Shown piece after piece: positions 8,730-16,772 of a stretch of DNA of 45,371 nucleotides. This stretch comes from Pseudomonadota bacterium (GTDB lineage Bacteria; Pseudomonadota; Gammaproteobacteria; Steroidobacterales; Steroidobacteraceae), in NCBI GenBank assembly GCA_019352035.1, contig JABBNZ010000027.1, positions 1 to 45,371 of the forward strand, written 5' to 3'. The notes under the pieces are model-generated. The model was not told the DNA's origin, did not search any database, and worked only from the letters and a program-made list of their open reading frames with translations. Position 1 is the stretch's first letter. Each line of letters opens with the position of its first letter. The position numbers and the translations under genes were made by a program.

Positions 8730-9371
8730 ATGCCGGTGATCCGGGTCGCAGTAGTGGACGATCATCAGCTCGTGCGCATGGGGCTGAGGCAGATCATCGA
8801 AGCGGAGGCGGACTTCGCCTGGGCCGGTGAGGCGAAGACCGGGCGCGAGGCGCTGTCGCTGCTGCGCGCCCACGCCTGCGATGTGCTGCTGCTGGATCTG
8901 TCGCTGCCCGACATGTCGGGACTCGATGTGCTCAGGCACATCAAGTCACACCATGATGATTCGGTGGCGACGCTGGTGTTGAGCGCCTATCCGGAGAGCC
9001 AGTATGGGCTGAACGTGCTGCGGGCCGGAGCGAGCGGCTTCGTCAGCAAGAGCGCCGACGACGGGGAGCTCTGCCGTGCGATCCGCGCCGCGGTGCGCGG
9101 CGGCCGCTATGTCAGTCCGGAGCTCGCGGAGATGCTGGTGAGCGGGATGCAAGGCGCTCCGGGCGAGCCCCGCCACAGCGTGTTGTCGGAGCGCGAATTC
9201 CAGATCTTCTGCAAGCTCGCCGAAGGACGCAGTGTTTCCGAGATCGCCGCCAGCCTCTTCCTCAGCGTCAAGACCATCAGTACCTACCGCACACGGGTCC
9301 TGGAGAAGATGGGAATGAAGACCAACGCCGACATCACTTATTACGCCATCAAGAACAGCCTGCTGCAGTGA
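8730..9371 (+). CDS. NarL/FixJ-type response regulator
   Basis: 213 residues from ATG 8730, placing the receiver at the very N-terminus (RVAVVDDHQLVRMG); an in-frame start at 8661 adds a non-homologous tail. Asp56 (LLLDLSLPDM) is the phospho-acceptor. The LuxR-type HTH (about 145-205) shows the family pattern LSEREFQIFCKLAEG, SVSEIAASLFLSVKTISTY and the closing Tyr/Arg helix. It overlaps the receiver-only gene by four bases (GTGA), so they are translated together. The HisKA_3 kinase encoded convergently at 9814 belongs to the family that normally phosphorylates NarL-type regulators. Confidence 0.93.
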   Translation: MPVIRVAVVDDHQLVRMGLRQIIEAEADFAWAGEAKTGREALSLLRAHACDVLLLDLSLPDMSGLDVLRHIKSHHDDSVATLVLSAYPESQYGLNVLRAGASGFVSKSADDGELCRAIRAAVRGGRYVSPELAEMLVSGMQGAPGEPRHSVLSEREFQIFCKLAEGRSVSEIAASLFLSVKTISTYRTRVLEKMGMKTNADITYYAIKNSLLQ

Positions 9372-9817
9372 GGCTCGCCGTGGACGCTGAAGCGCGATCT
9401 GCCGGCGGCAACGGCTCCTCCAGGGCCGAGCGGCGCATCCTGCTCATCGAGGACTCCGCCGTCCTGTCGCGGCGGCTCGTCGACCTGCTGTCGGAGCCCG
9501 GCCGAGTCTGCGTCACGGGGCAGGCGGCGACCCAATCGGAGGCGCTCCTGCGCCTGCAGGAGGCCACCTACGACGTGCTCGTGGTCGACATCGAGCTGGC
9601 CGAGGGCAATGGCGTGGCGGTCATCCGCCAGGTCCGGCAGCTCTTTCCGCCCGATGCGCAGCCGGTGGTCGTGGTCCTGACCAATTACGCGTCGGACTTC
9701 GTGCGCGAGCACTGCTTTGCGGCCGGCGCGGATTACTTCCTCGACAAGATGCGGGATATCGCGCGGTTGAAAGCCGTCGTCGCCGACGGACACTCCAAGT
9801 GGACGGCACCGAACTAG
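9368..9817 (+). CDS. Receiver-only response regulator
   Basis: 149 residues: a 20-residue charged tail and then one receiver (RRILLIEDSAVLSRRL) with phospho-acceptor Asp74 (VLVVDIELAEG) and a late Lys in FLDKMRD. There is no output domain, so it may act as a phosphate sink or protein-protein switch. GTG start at 9368 inside the NarL-type stop codon. Its stop TAG (9815-9817) shares bases with the stop of the convergent kinase gene (CTA at 9814-9816). Confidence 0.9.
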   Translation: MRLAVDAEARSAGGNGSSRAERRILLIEDSAVLSRRLVDLLSEPGRVCVTGQAATQSEALLRLQEATYDVLVVDIELAEGNGVAVIRQVRQLFPPDAQPVVVVLTNYASDFVREHCFAAGADYFLDKMRDIARLKAVVADGHSKWTAPN

Positions 9818-10800
9818 CGCGTCGGAACCATGATGCGAAGGGTGGTGCCGGCGCCCGGAGCTGACTCGAGCTCGAGCCGGCCGCCGAGGGCGCGCACGCG
9901 CTGGCGCATCCCCATGATGCCGTGGGACCGGCGGAATCGGGCGTCGGCGGCATCGAAGCCGCAGCCGTCGTCGCAGAGGGTGAGCCGGCAGGCGTCACTC
10001 TCCAAGTCGAATCGCAGGGTCACTGAGCGGGCGCCGGCATGCCGGATGACGTTCGTGACACCTTCCTGAACGATCCTGAAGAGCGCGATCGCGGTGTCCC
10101 CGGGCATCGCCGCGCCGTCCTCGGGCAGCGCGAGGATGGCGCTCAGTCCCGCCCTGGTGCACGCCGATTCCACGTAGGCGCGCAGCGCCGTCGGCAGGCC
10201 GAAATGATCGAGGAGCGAGGGCCGCAGGTCCTCGACCACACGCCGCTTGAGGTCCATCGCCTCATCGAGGACACCACCGAGCTGCGTCAGCCGTTCCTGC
10301 AGAGCGGGGTCCGCGATGCGCGGCTGCAGCCACGAGAGGTCCATCTTGGCCGCGGTCAGCAGTCCTCCGAGCTCATCGTGGAGGTTGCGGGCGAGCTCGG
10401 ACCTTTCCTTCTCGGTCAGCTGCTGTAGATGAGTGGACAACGCGGAGAGTTCGCGGGTGCGCTCCTGGATCAGGCTCTCGAGGTCGTGGGCGTTGCGCCC
10501 GGAAGCGGCGTGCTGACCTTCTCGCGTGGCAGCCGCGGCGAGTCGTCGGCCGAGCGCAACGATCAGTCCGATCGCGAGCAGCGCGAGGAATGCGACCGCC
10601 ACCCCGACCTGGGGCTGGCGCGCCATCCCTTCGGCGATTCCCGCAGCCGCCAGCACCACGAGCAGCACTCCTAGCAGCGCCAGGGCCGTCCGTACCGGCA
10701 GCCGGCTCAGCGCCGGCCCTCCCCTCGGGCCGCGCGAGGCGACGGCCGGAGGGAGTTGCGCTGCCGGGTCTATCGGCGCGCTGCGAAGCCTCGATCCCAT
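9814..10800 (-). CDS. HisKA_3-type sensor histidine kinase (two transmembrane segments)
   Basis: 328 residues from ATG 10800; longer in-frame starts would read through the terminator at 10823-10860. Two hydrophobic segments at about 36-55 and 65-84 enclose almost no periplasmic loop, so it probably senses the membrane or a cytoplasmic signal. A coiled region leads to HisKA_3 with His141 (ELARNLHDELGGLL). HATPase_c shows VTNVIRHAGA, DDGCGFD and HGIMGMRQR. It is the natural partner for the NarL-type regulator at 8730, although encoded on the opposite strand. Confidence 0.92.
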   Translation of the reverse strand: MGSRLRSAPIDPAAQLPPAVASRGPRGGPALSRLPVRTALALLGVLLVVLAAAGIAEGMARQPQVGVAVAFLALLAIGLIVALGRRLAAAATREGQHAASGRNAHDLESLIQERTRELSALSTHLQQLTEKERSELARNLHDELGGLLTAAKMDLSWLQPRIADPALQERLTQLGGVLDEAMDLKRRVVEDLRPSLLDHFGLPTALRAYVESACTRAGLSAILALPEDGAAMPGDTAIALFRIVQEGVTNVIRHAGARSVTLRFDLESDACRLTLCDDGCGFDAADARFRRSHGIMGMRQRVRALGGRLELESAPGAGTTLRIMVPTR

Positions 10801-10822
10801 GACCCTGCATTTTGCCCGTGAA

Positions 10823-10860
10823 CCCAAAAAAAAGCCCCGCGCGAGCGGGGCTTTTTTGGG
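10823..10860. terminator. Bidirectional-looking intrinsic terminator
   Basis: AAGCCCCGC and GCGGGGCTT arms around a GCGA loop, with an A run before and a T run after, give a textbook terminator on either strand. On the minus strand it ends the small Lys/His-rich gene (stop at 10872) and insulates the kinase gene that starts at 10800. Confidence 0.9.
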
Positions 10861-10871
10861 CGGAAGGACGC

Positions 10872-11093
10872 TTAGCCCTTCTTGGCCGTCTTCGGGGCCT
10901 TCTTCTTCGTCCAGTGCTTCTTCATCACATGGTGCTTCTTCATCACATGATGGGCAGCCATCTTGTGCTTGACGACCTTGTGATGCGCCGTCTTGGCGGC
11001 CGGCTGCGCGGCAGCCGAGGCGGTGGTGACCGCAATGACGGGGCTGGCCATCAGCAGCGCGCCGAGCACGGCGGGAACGAGCTTCTTGAGCAT
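10872..11093 (-). CDS. Small exported Lys/His-rich protein
   Basis: 73 residues from ATG 11093; an ATG six bases earlier is possible, but GGAG spacing favours 11093. Residues 1-28 form a clear signal peptide (LKKLVPAVLGALLMASPVIA, then small residues). The mature part is almost only Lys, His, Ala and Val, with a duplicated HHVMKK unit and a KKKAPKTAKKG tail. It could bind metals, nucleic acid or anionic polymers in the periplasm; no family function is known to me. A strong terminator follows 12 bases after the stop. Confidence 0.75.
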   Translation of the reverse strand: MLKKLVPAVLGALLMASPVIAVTTASAAAQPAAKTAHHKVVKHKMAAHHVMKKHHVMKKHWTKKKAPKTAKKG

Positions 11094-11226
11094 CGACATC
11101 TCCAGAAATAGCGAGGATTGAGAGCAGTAATCGATTCGCCCGGGCCTCAAGCGCCGGATGCGCGCGCATTATCCCCGCAAGCCGGGCGGGGCCGGCGTGG
11201 ATGACTGGAAAGTAATGTTCAGGGCG

Positions 11227-11772
11227 TCAATGTCCCTGAAAGGCGACAAGTGTCCGCACCGGCACGTCCAGGGCCTCCAGGCGGCGGGAGCCGCCGAGCT
11301 CGGGCAGGTCGATCACGAAGCAGGCCGCCAGGATCTGCGCTCCGAGCGAGCGCAGCAGCTTCACGGCCGCCTCGGCCGTGCCGCCGGTGGCGATGAGGTC
11401 ATCGACGAGGATGATCCGCTCCCCGCCGGCCACAGCGTCGCGGTGCATCTCGATCTCATCGAGGCCGTACTCGAGCGAGTAAGCCACCCGTACGGTCTCG
11501 TGCGGCAGCTTGCCCTTCTTGCGGATGGGCACGAAGCCGGCGGCGAGCTGGTGGGCGATGGCGCCGCCCAGAATGAAGCCGCGCGCCTCGATGCCCGCGA
11601 CGCGATCGACCTTCGAGCCGACCCAGGGCCGCAGCAGCTCATCCACCGCCCGTCGGAACATCCGCGCGTTGCCGAGCAAAGTGGTGATGTCCCTGAACTG
11701 GATGCCCGGGCGCGGATAGTCCGGGATGGTGCGAATCGAGCCTTTGAGCTCTTGCAGATCGGTCGGGTCCAT
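11227..11772 (-). CDS. apt: Adenine phosphoribosyltransferase
   Basis: 181 residues, the usual length. It converts adenine and PRPP to AMP in purine salvage. The N-terminus has [18 protein letters not shown], the hood region [11 protein letters not shown], and the PRPP-binding loop [14 protein letters not shown]. All expected motifs are intact. It is encoded just downstream of the egtD remnant on the same strand. Confidence 0.96.
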   Translation of the reverse strand: MDPTDLQELKGSIRTIPDYPRPGIQFRDITTLLGNARMFRRAVDELLRPWVGSKVDRVAGIEARGFILGGAIAHQLAAGFVPIRKKGKLPHETVRVAYSLEYGLDEIEMHRDAVAGGERIILVDDLIATGGTAEAAVKLLRSLGAQILAACFVIDLPELGGSRRLEALDVPVRTLVAFQGH

Positions 11773-11782
11773 GACTTCAACT

Positions 11783-12539
11783 CTACACGTTTTCCACTCC
11801 TTCCGTTTTCAGGTACTGGACGCTGAAGTAGCTGCGCGGGTCCGTCCACGAGCGCTGTGGCGTCCACAGCCGGCGGCCCGGGTCTGCGCCGCAAAGGACT
11901 GCGGGGTGTACTGGTGACAGTGCTCCGTGACCAACCGCTCGCCGACGGCAAATTCCACGCGCTCGGCGGCGACCCGAACGGCCTGAGCGCAAACGCTGAC
12001 CAGGTGCATCTCGATCCGGCTCTGTGCCGGCACCCACACCGCTTGGTGACGAAAGCGGTCGGGCTCGAAATCCGCCGCGAGCTCACGGTTCAAACTGACG
12101 AGCGGATTGATGTTGAATGCGGCCGTGACCCCGGCCGAATCGCTGTAGGCGCGCTGCAGCACCGCGGGATCCTTGACCCGGTCGATGCCGACCAGGAGTC
12201 CCCCGCCCGCAGCCGCCGTGCGGCGCATGCCGGCAACACTTCGAGCCGTGGATAGGCCGCCTGCAGGGCACGTGCCGCGCCGAGCAAGTGACTGCGGGAA
12301 ATGGCCACCGGTACTGAAGCGGCAAGATCCGCCAGTGCATCGAGCAGCAGGCGTGTCTCGCTGCGGGAGCCGCTGCCCGGCTCCAGCAGCAGCGCGCGCG
12401 CACCTATGCACGCCGCCATCCGCGCCGCATGCTGCGCGAGGATCGCCGTCTGCGTGCGAGTCAGAGCTCCATGCGCCGGAATCTGGGACAATCGGCCGAC
12501 CGGCCCGGGCGGCCGCTCTGACGGGCTCCATTCATCCAT
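11783..12539 (-). pseudogene. egtD: Degraded L-histidine N-alpha-methyltransferase (EgtD) gene
   Basis: Three EgtD-like pieces lie in order but in different frames. Piece 1 (down from about 12539): TRTQTAILAQHAARMAA and the SAM motif LLLEPGSGSRSETRLLLDAL. Piece 2 (about 12230-11860): GGGLLVGIDRVKDPAVLQ, TAAFNINPLVSLNREL, and FRHQAVWVPAQSRIEMHLVS. Piece 3 (to 11783): [15 protein letters not shown]. The first 40 or so residues are missing, the segment between ACA and GGGLL lacks roughly 45-50 residues, and a two-base TG duplication near 11868-11872 breaks the end. EgtD trimethylates histidine in ergothioneine synthesis; no egtB is present here. With three separate defects, decay is more likely than sequence error. 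Confidence 0.85.
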
Positions 12540-13095
12540 GCAAGCGATCGATGCTCTCCTGCGGCGGCGCTCCGCCAAGACTCTCACCGATCCCGCGCCC
12601 GATGCGGGCGCCCTCGAGCTGCTGCTGGAGTGCGGCTCACGCGCGCCCGATCACGGCCGGCTGCGCCCATGGCGCTTCATCGTGATCCGCGGCGCCGGGC
12701 GCGAGCGCCTCGGGGAGCTGATGGCCGACCTGTTGCGGCGCAAACAGCCGGCCGCGGGCGCCGAGGCCCTGCAGCGGGAGCGGCAGAAGCCGCTGCGTGC
12801 GCCGCTCATCATCGCGGTGGCCGCCGCCTGCAACGCCGCAGCCAAAGTCCCGCCGATCGAGCAGATCCTCGCGGCGGGCGCCGCGGCGCAGAACATGATG
12901 CTCGCCGCCACGGCGTTGGGATTCGGGGCGATGTGGAAAACCGGCGCTGCCGCCTACGACGACACGGTGAAGGCCGCGCTCGGACTCGAGACGACGGATG
13001 CGATCGTCGGGTTCCTTTACGTCGGCACCGCGCCGCCCGACGCGTTGCCGCCGCCGGCCCGCGGCCAATGGCAGGACAGGGTGACCTGGTGGTGA
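12538..13095 (+). CDS. Nitroreductase-family flavoprotein (YdjA-like)
   Basis: 185 residues. The start MQAIDALLRRRSAK and the SRAPDHGRLRPWRFIVI segment match the short, YdjA-type nitroreductases that bind FMN as dimers. The C-terminal half has ALGFGAMWKTG and VGFLYVGT as expected. It reduces nitro or quinone compounds with NAD(P)H; the natural substrate is unknown. The ATG overlaps the start of the truncated egtD piece on the other strand, so this gene or its promoter sits where the missing egtD N-terminus was. Confidence 0.9.
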   Translation: MQAIDALLRRRSAKTLTDPAPDAGALELLLECGSRAPDHGRLRPWRFIVIRGAGRERLGELMADLLRRKQPAAGAEALQRERQKPLRAPLIIAVAAACNAAAKVPPIEQILAAGAAAQNMMLAATALGFGAMWKTGAAAYDDTVKAALGLETTDAIVGFLYVGTAPPDALPPPARGQWQDRVTWW

Positions 13096-13509
13096 TTACG
13101 GCCTGAGCACCGCCAGCATGACGATGGCGATGAGGAGGAGGCCCGGCACTTCGTTGAAGATGCGGTACCACCGCTGCGAATGGCGGCTGCGTCCGTCCCG
13201 CAGATCGCCCATCAACTTGTAGCACCAGAGCTGATAGCCGATGAGCGCCGCGACGAGCACGAGCTTCACGCGCAGCCAGAGAAAGCCGAGAAAGGCCGGC
13301 GCGGCGGCAACCATGGAGATGCCGAACGCGACGGCGAGCGCGCCGCCCAACGTCATCAGGACGAAGAGGCGCCGCTCCATCACCACGAAGCGCTCCCGGC
13401 CGACCGCATCCGATGCGGCCGCGTGATACACGAAGAGCCGCGGCAGATAGAAGAGACCCGCGAACCAGGTGACTACGAAGATGATGTGGAATGCTTTGAG
13501 CCAGAGCAT
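13096..13509 (-). CDS. hemJ: HemJ protoporphyrinogen IX oxidase
   Basis: 137 residues with four hydrophobic helices, the usual size. The N-terminal MLWLKAFHIIFVVTWFAGLFYLPRLFVYH carries the conserved His8 and the WFAGLFYLPRLFVYH signature; RVKLVLV and the W-Y-K segment follow. It oxidises protoporphyrinogen IX to protoporphyrin IX in the inner membrane. ATG 13509 is the start: earlier in-frame codons give no homology. An 11-bp-arm inverted repeat covers the start codon. The gene converges with the nitroreductase gene (stops adjacent). Confidence 0.95.
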   Translation of the reverse strand: MLWLKAFHIIFVVTWFAGLFYLPRLFVYHAAASDAVGRERFVVMERRLFVLMTLGGALAVAFGISMVAAAPAFLGFLWLRVKLVLVAALIGYQLWCYKLMGDLRDGRSRHSQRWYRIFNEVPGLLLIAIVMLAVLRP

Positions 13510-13516
13510 TCCACAT
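13484..13516. promoter_or_regulatory. Inverted repeat spanning the hemJ start codon
   Basis: ATGTGGAATGC (13484-13494) and GCATTCCACAT (13506-13516) are perfect complements separated by 11 bases. The hemJ start codon (13509-13507, minus strand) lies inside one arm, so the mRNA could fold into a hairpin that hides it. Confidence 0.6.
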
Positions 13517-13559
13517 GTTAATCCAAGGAGGGGAACTCTTGGAGTGCGAACGGGTCGGC

Positions 13560-13588
13560 TTGGCCGAAGGGGCGATTCCGGCGACAAT
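13560..13588 (+). promoter_or_regulatory. Sigma-70-type promoter of a probably leaderless sugar kinase gene
   Basis: TTGGCC (13560-13565), 17 bases, GACAAT (13583-13588), then only six bases before ATG 13595. The transcript would start at or next to the ATG, with no ribosome site. Confidence 0.5.
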
Positions 13589-13594
13589 TCGCCC

Positions 13595-14365
13595 ATGTCG
13601 ACCCATTCCCGTCCCAAGCGCCCGGTCACACCGAGCCCGCCAGATCCGGCGCACATCCTGGTCATCGATGTCGGCGGCGGGCACGTGAAATTCCGCATGG
13701 GCCCGCGCGGCCGGATCCGCAAGCTCGTATCCGGCCCTGACATGACCGCGGCCGACATGGCCCGCCGGATCCGCAAGCTCGCTGCCGAGCTGCCCTATGA
13801 GGCGGTGGCGATAGGATATCCCGGGCTGGTGTTTCGCGGGCGGATCGCCGCGGAGCCTTTCAACCTCGGTCCGGGGTGGGTCGGATATGACTTCGAGAAG
13901 GCCCTTGGCCGCCCGGTGCGGGTGGTCAACGATGCGACCATGCAGGCGCTCGGCAGCTACGAAGGGGGCAAGATGCTCTTCCTCGGCCTCGGCACGGGCC
14001 TCGGCGCAACGCTGATCCTCGACGGCGCCGTGGAGCCGATGGAGATCGGCCATATGCCCTACAAGCATGGGCGCACCTTCGAGGATTACATCGGCGAGCG
14101 CGGACGCGAGCGGCTCGGCAACAAGAAGTGGCGCAAGGCCGTGGCCGAGGTGGTCGCCCGGCTCAAGGAGGTGCTGGAAGCCGACTACGTGGTGTTGGGA
14201 GGCGGCAATGCGGCTCGGCTGAAGGCGCTGCCGGAGTGCGCGAGGCTCGGCGACAATCTCAACGCATTCAAGGGAGGCCTGCAGCTCTGGCGGGGCGATG
14301 ACCCGCGCGCCGCCAGCATGGCGCGCCGCCAGCGCGCCGCGGCGCCGTCGGGGACCGCCCGATGA
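13595..14365 (+). CDS. ROK-family sugar kinase (polyphosphate glucokinase-like)
   Basis: 256 residues. The N-terminal phosphate loop is LVIDVGGGHVKFRMG, then VAIGYPGLV, VVNDATMQALG (catalytic Asp) and LFLGLGTGLGATLI, typical of ROK kinases and closest in pattern to short polyphosphate/ATP glucokinases. It phosphorylates a hexose, probably glucose. The stop overlaps the ATG of the GH15 glucoamylase (ATGA), so glucose released by that enzyme could be trapped as glucose-6-phosphate. The extended frame from 13469 is rejected because it crosses hemJ. Confidence 0.87.
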   Translation: MSTHSRPKRPVTPSPPDPAHILVIDVGGGHVKFRMGPRGRIRKLVSGPDMTAADMARRIRKLAAELPYEAVAIGYPGLVFRGRIAAEPFNLGPGWVGYDFEKALGRPVRVVNDATMQALGSYEGGKMLFLGLGTGLGATLILDGAVEPMEIGHMPYKHGRTFEDYIGERGRERLGNKKWRKAVAEVVARLKEVLEADYVVLGGGNAARLKALPECARLGDNLNAFKGGLQLWRGDDPRAASMARRQRAAAPSGTAR

Positions 14366-16728
14366 GCGGCGGCGAGGCGCCCGGCGCACCGGGTCTGCCG
14401 CCCACCTGGTGCAGCAGCGACAAGGAGATGGTGGGCTGCTCGCTCGGCCCCTCCCGGCTCTGGTTCACGATCGGGGGCGGCATCGTCAACGAAGTCTACT
14501 ACCCGCGCATCGACATTCCCCAGATCCGCGACCTCGGCTTCGTCGTCGCGGACGGCAAAGGATTCTGGGTGGAGGTCAAGCGGATGTACCGCCACACCCT
14601 GGCCCTCGCCGGTCCAGGGGTGCCGGCGGTGAGCATCGTGCACCGGCACGAGCGGTTCGAGCTCACGCTGCGCATCGCGCCGTCCCACGACCGCGACGTG
14701 CTCCTCATCGAGATCGAGCTGACGGGAGATGAGGCGTTGCGGCCCTATGTGCTGCTCGCTCCGCACCTGGGCGGCACGGGCAACAACAACTCGGCGCAGA
14801 TCGCCGGCCATCTCGGGCATCGCGTGCTCTGGGCGGAGCAGGGCCCGTTCGCACTGGCGCTGGCGGCGGTGACGCCGCAGCAGCAGGACGCCTGGGGACG
14901 CGCGAGCTGCGGCTTCGTCGGCACCAGCGACGGCTGGCAGGACTTCAGGCGCAATGGCGCGATGACCTGGGAGTATTCCAGCGCCGCGCACGGCAACGTC
15001 GCGATGATGGGGGAGCTTCCGCGCAAGTCGGTGCTCGCGCTCGGCTTCGGCAGCAGCACCGATTCGGCCGCCACCCTGGCGTTGAGCGCGCTGTTCGAGC
15101 CCTTCGAGGCCACGTGGGGCCGCCAGATCGATGACTGGAGCGAGTGGCGGCGGGAGTGCGCGACCCGCGTACAGCTTGCGGACGGCCTGCCGCCGGAGTG
15201 CGTGCGTGAGTTCGAGCTGTCCACCATGGTGCTGCGCTCCCATCTCGACAAGACGTACCCGGGGGCGATGGTGGCGAGCCTCAGTGTTCCCTGGGGCAAT
15301 ACCAAGGAAGAGCGCGAGGGCTATCACCTCGTCTGGCCGCGGGACCTGTGCGAATGCGCGGGCGCGCTGCTGGCGGTGGGTGCGCATGCCGAGGCGCTCG
15401 ACACGCTGCGGTATCTGCGCGCCACTCAGCTCGCCGACGGGCATTGGAACCAGAACCAATGGCTCGGCGGCAAGCCATACTGGACCGGCGTGCAGCTCGA
15501 CGAGACCGCATTTCCGGTGTTGCTCGCGGCGCAAATCGAGGAGCGCGGCGCGCTCGATGGGATCGAAGTCGGCGAGATGATCCGCCGCGCGCTCTCCTTC
15601 ATCGTCTGCAACGGTCCGGCGAGCGACCAGGATCGATGGGAGGAGGACGCGGGAATCAACACCTTCACCGTCGCCTCATGCATCGCCGCACTCGTCTGCG
15701 GAGCGCCGCATCTGGAGCCCGGCGCGCGCGAGCTCGCGCTCGCCATCGCCGACCATTGGAATGCGAGCCTCGAGGACTGGACGGCGGTCACCGACACGCC
15801 GCTCACGCGTGCCCAGGAGCTTCCTGGATACTACGTGCGCGAGGCGCCGCGCGAGGTTGTATCGGACCGCTTCGCGCTGCGCCAGGTCATGCCCGTGAAG
15901 AATCAGGCATGCGACCCGGCGCTGCCGGCGTCCGCGCAGATCGGCGTCGATTTCCTGCAGCTCGTGCGCTTCGGGCTGCGGCGGGCCGAAGACCCGCTGA
16001 TGGAGGCAACCGTGCGCCTGACGGACACGCTGCTCAAGGTCGATACTCCGACCGGCCCGAGTTGGCACCGCTACAACGGCGATGGTTACGGGGAGCACGA
16101 TGACGGCTCGGCGTTCGACGGCACGGGCAGGGGCCGAGCATGGCCGCTGCTGACCGGCGAGAGGGGCCACTACGAGCTCGCGGCCGGAAGGGACCCGCTG
16201 CCGCTGCTGCGTGCGATGGTGCGCATGGCCTCCTCCGGAGGAATGCTGCCGGAGCAGGTTTGGGATGCCGCGCCGGTGCCCGCCCGCGGTCTTTCGCCCG
16301 GGCGCCCGAGCGGAAGCGCGATGCCTCTCGCCTGGACGCACGCGGAGTACATCAAGCTCGTGGTCTCCCGCTCTCTCGGCAGGCCGTTCGACCGTCTGGA
16401 GCGGGTCTGGCAGCGCTACGAGGGAAGGCGGCCGCGGCTTCTGCGCGTGATCTGGTGCGCGCACGCGCCGCCTTCGGAGCTTCCCGAGGGGGCCGCGCTG
16501 ACGGTGGCGGTCGCAGAGCCCGCAACCTTCAGGTGGGGCTTCGATGGTTGGACGGAAATCTGCGAGCGCCGCACGACGGCAACAGCCCTCGGATTGCACA
16601 CCGTGGAAATCGACACCCGGGGGCTGAAGAGCGGCCGCTCGATCGATCTCACTTATCGGCTCGAGCCGAGCGGGGTGTGGGCCGGGCGCGACTTCCGGAT
16701 ATCGGTCGTGCCGCCCGCAGGGCCTTGA
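14362..16728 (+). CDS. GH15 glucoamylase/glucodextranase-like enzyme
   Basis: 788 residues with no signal peptide, so probably cytoplasmic. An N-terminal beta-sandwich (about 1-270; LWFTIGGGIVNEVYYPRID) is followed by the (alpha/alpha)6 barrel. Barrel motifs include HLVWPRDLCECAG, DGHWNQNQWLGG, GRAWPLLTGERGHYELA (with the candidate acid Glu) and PEQVWD (candidate base Glu). The last 120 residues form a beta domain. It should release glucose from the non-reducing ends of alpha-glucans such as glycogen or maltodextrins. Translationally coupled to the sugar kinase upstream. Confidence 0.93.
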   Translation: MSGGEAPGAPGLPPTWCSSDKEMVGCSLGPSRLWFTIGGGIVNEVYYPRIDIPQIRDLGFVVADGKGFWVEVKRMYRHTLALAGPGVPAVSIVHRHERFELTLRIAPSHDRDVLLIEIELTGDEALRPYVLLAPHLGGTGNNNSAQIAGHLGHRVLWAEQGPFALALAAVTPQQQDAWGRASCGFVGTSDGWQDFRRNGAMTWEYSSAAHGNVAMMGELPRKSVLALGFGSSTDSAATLALSALFEPFEATWGRQIDDWSEWRRECATRVQLADGLPPECVREFELSTMVLRSHLDKTYPGAMVASLSVPWGNTKEEREGYHLVWPRDLCECAGALLAVGAHAEALDTLRYLRATQLADGHWNQNQWLGGKPYWTGVQLDETAFPVLLAAQIEERGALDGIEVGEMIRRALSFIVCNGPASDQDRWEEDAGINTFTVASCIAALVCGAPHLEPGARELALAIADHWNASLEDWTAVTDTPLTRAQELPGYYVREAPREVVSDRFALRQVMPVKNQACDPALPASAQIGVDFLQLVRFGLRRAEDPLMEATVRLTDTLLKVDTPTGPSWHRYNGDGYGEHDDGSAFDGTGRGRAWPLLTGERGHYELAAGRDPLPLLRAMVRMASSGGMLPEQVWDAAPVPARGLSPGRPSGSAMPLAWTHAEYIKLVVSRSLGRPFDRLERVWQRYEGRRPRLLRVIWCAHAPPSELPEGAALTVAVAEPATFRWGFDGWTEICERRTTATALGLHTVEIDTRGLKSGRSIDLTYRLEPSGVWAGRDFRISVVPPAGP

Positions 16729-16772
16729 ATCCGGCACTTGCGAGGATCGGGCAAGCCTGAGAGGCTTCTCTC

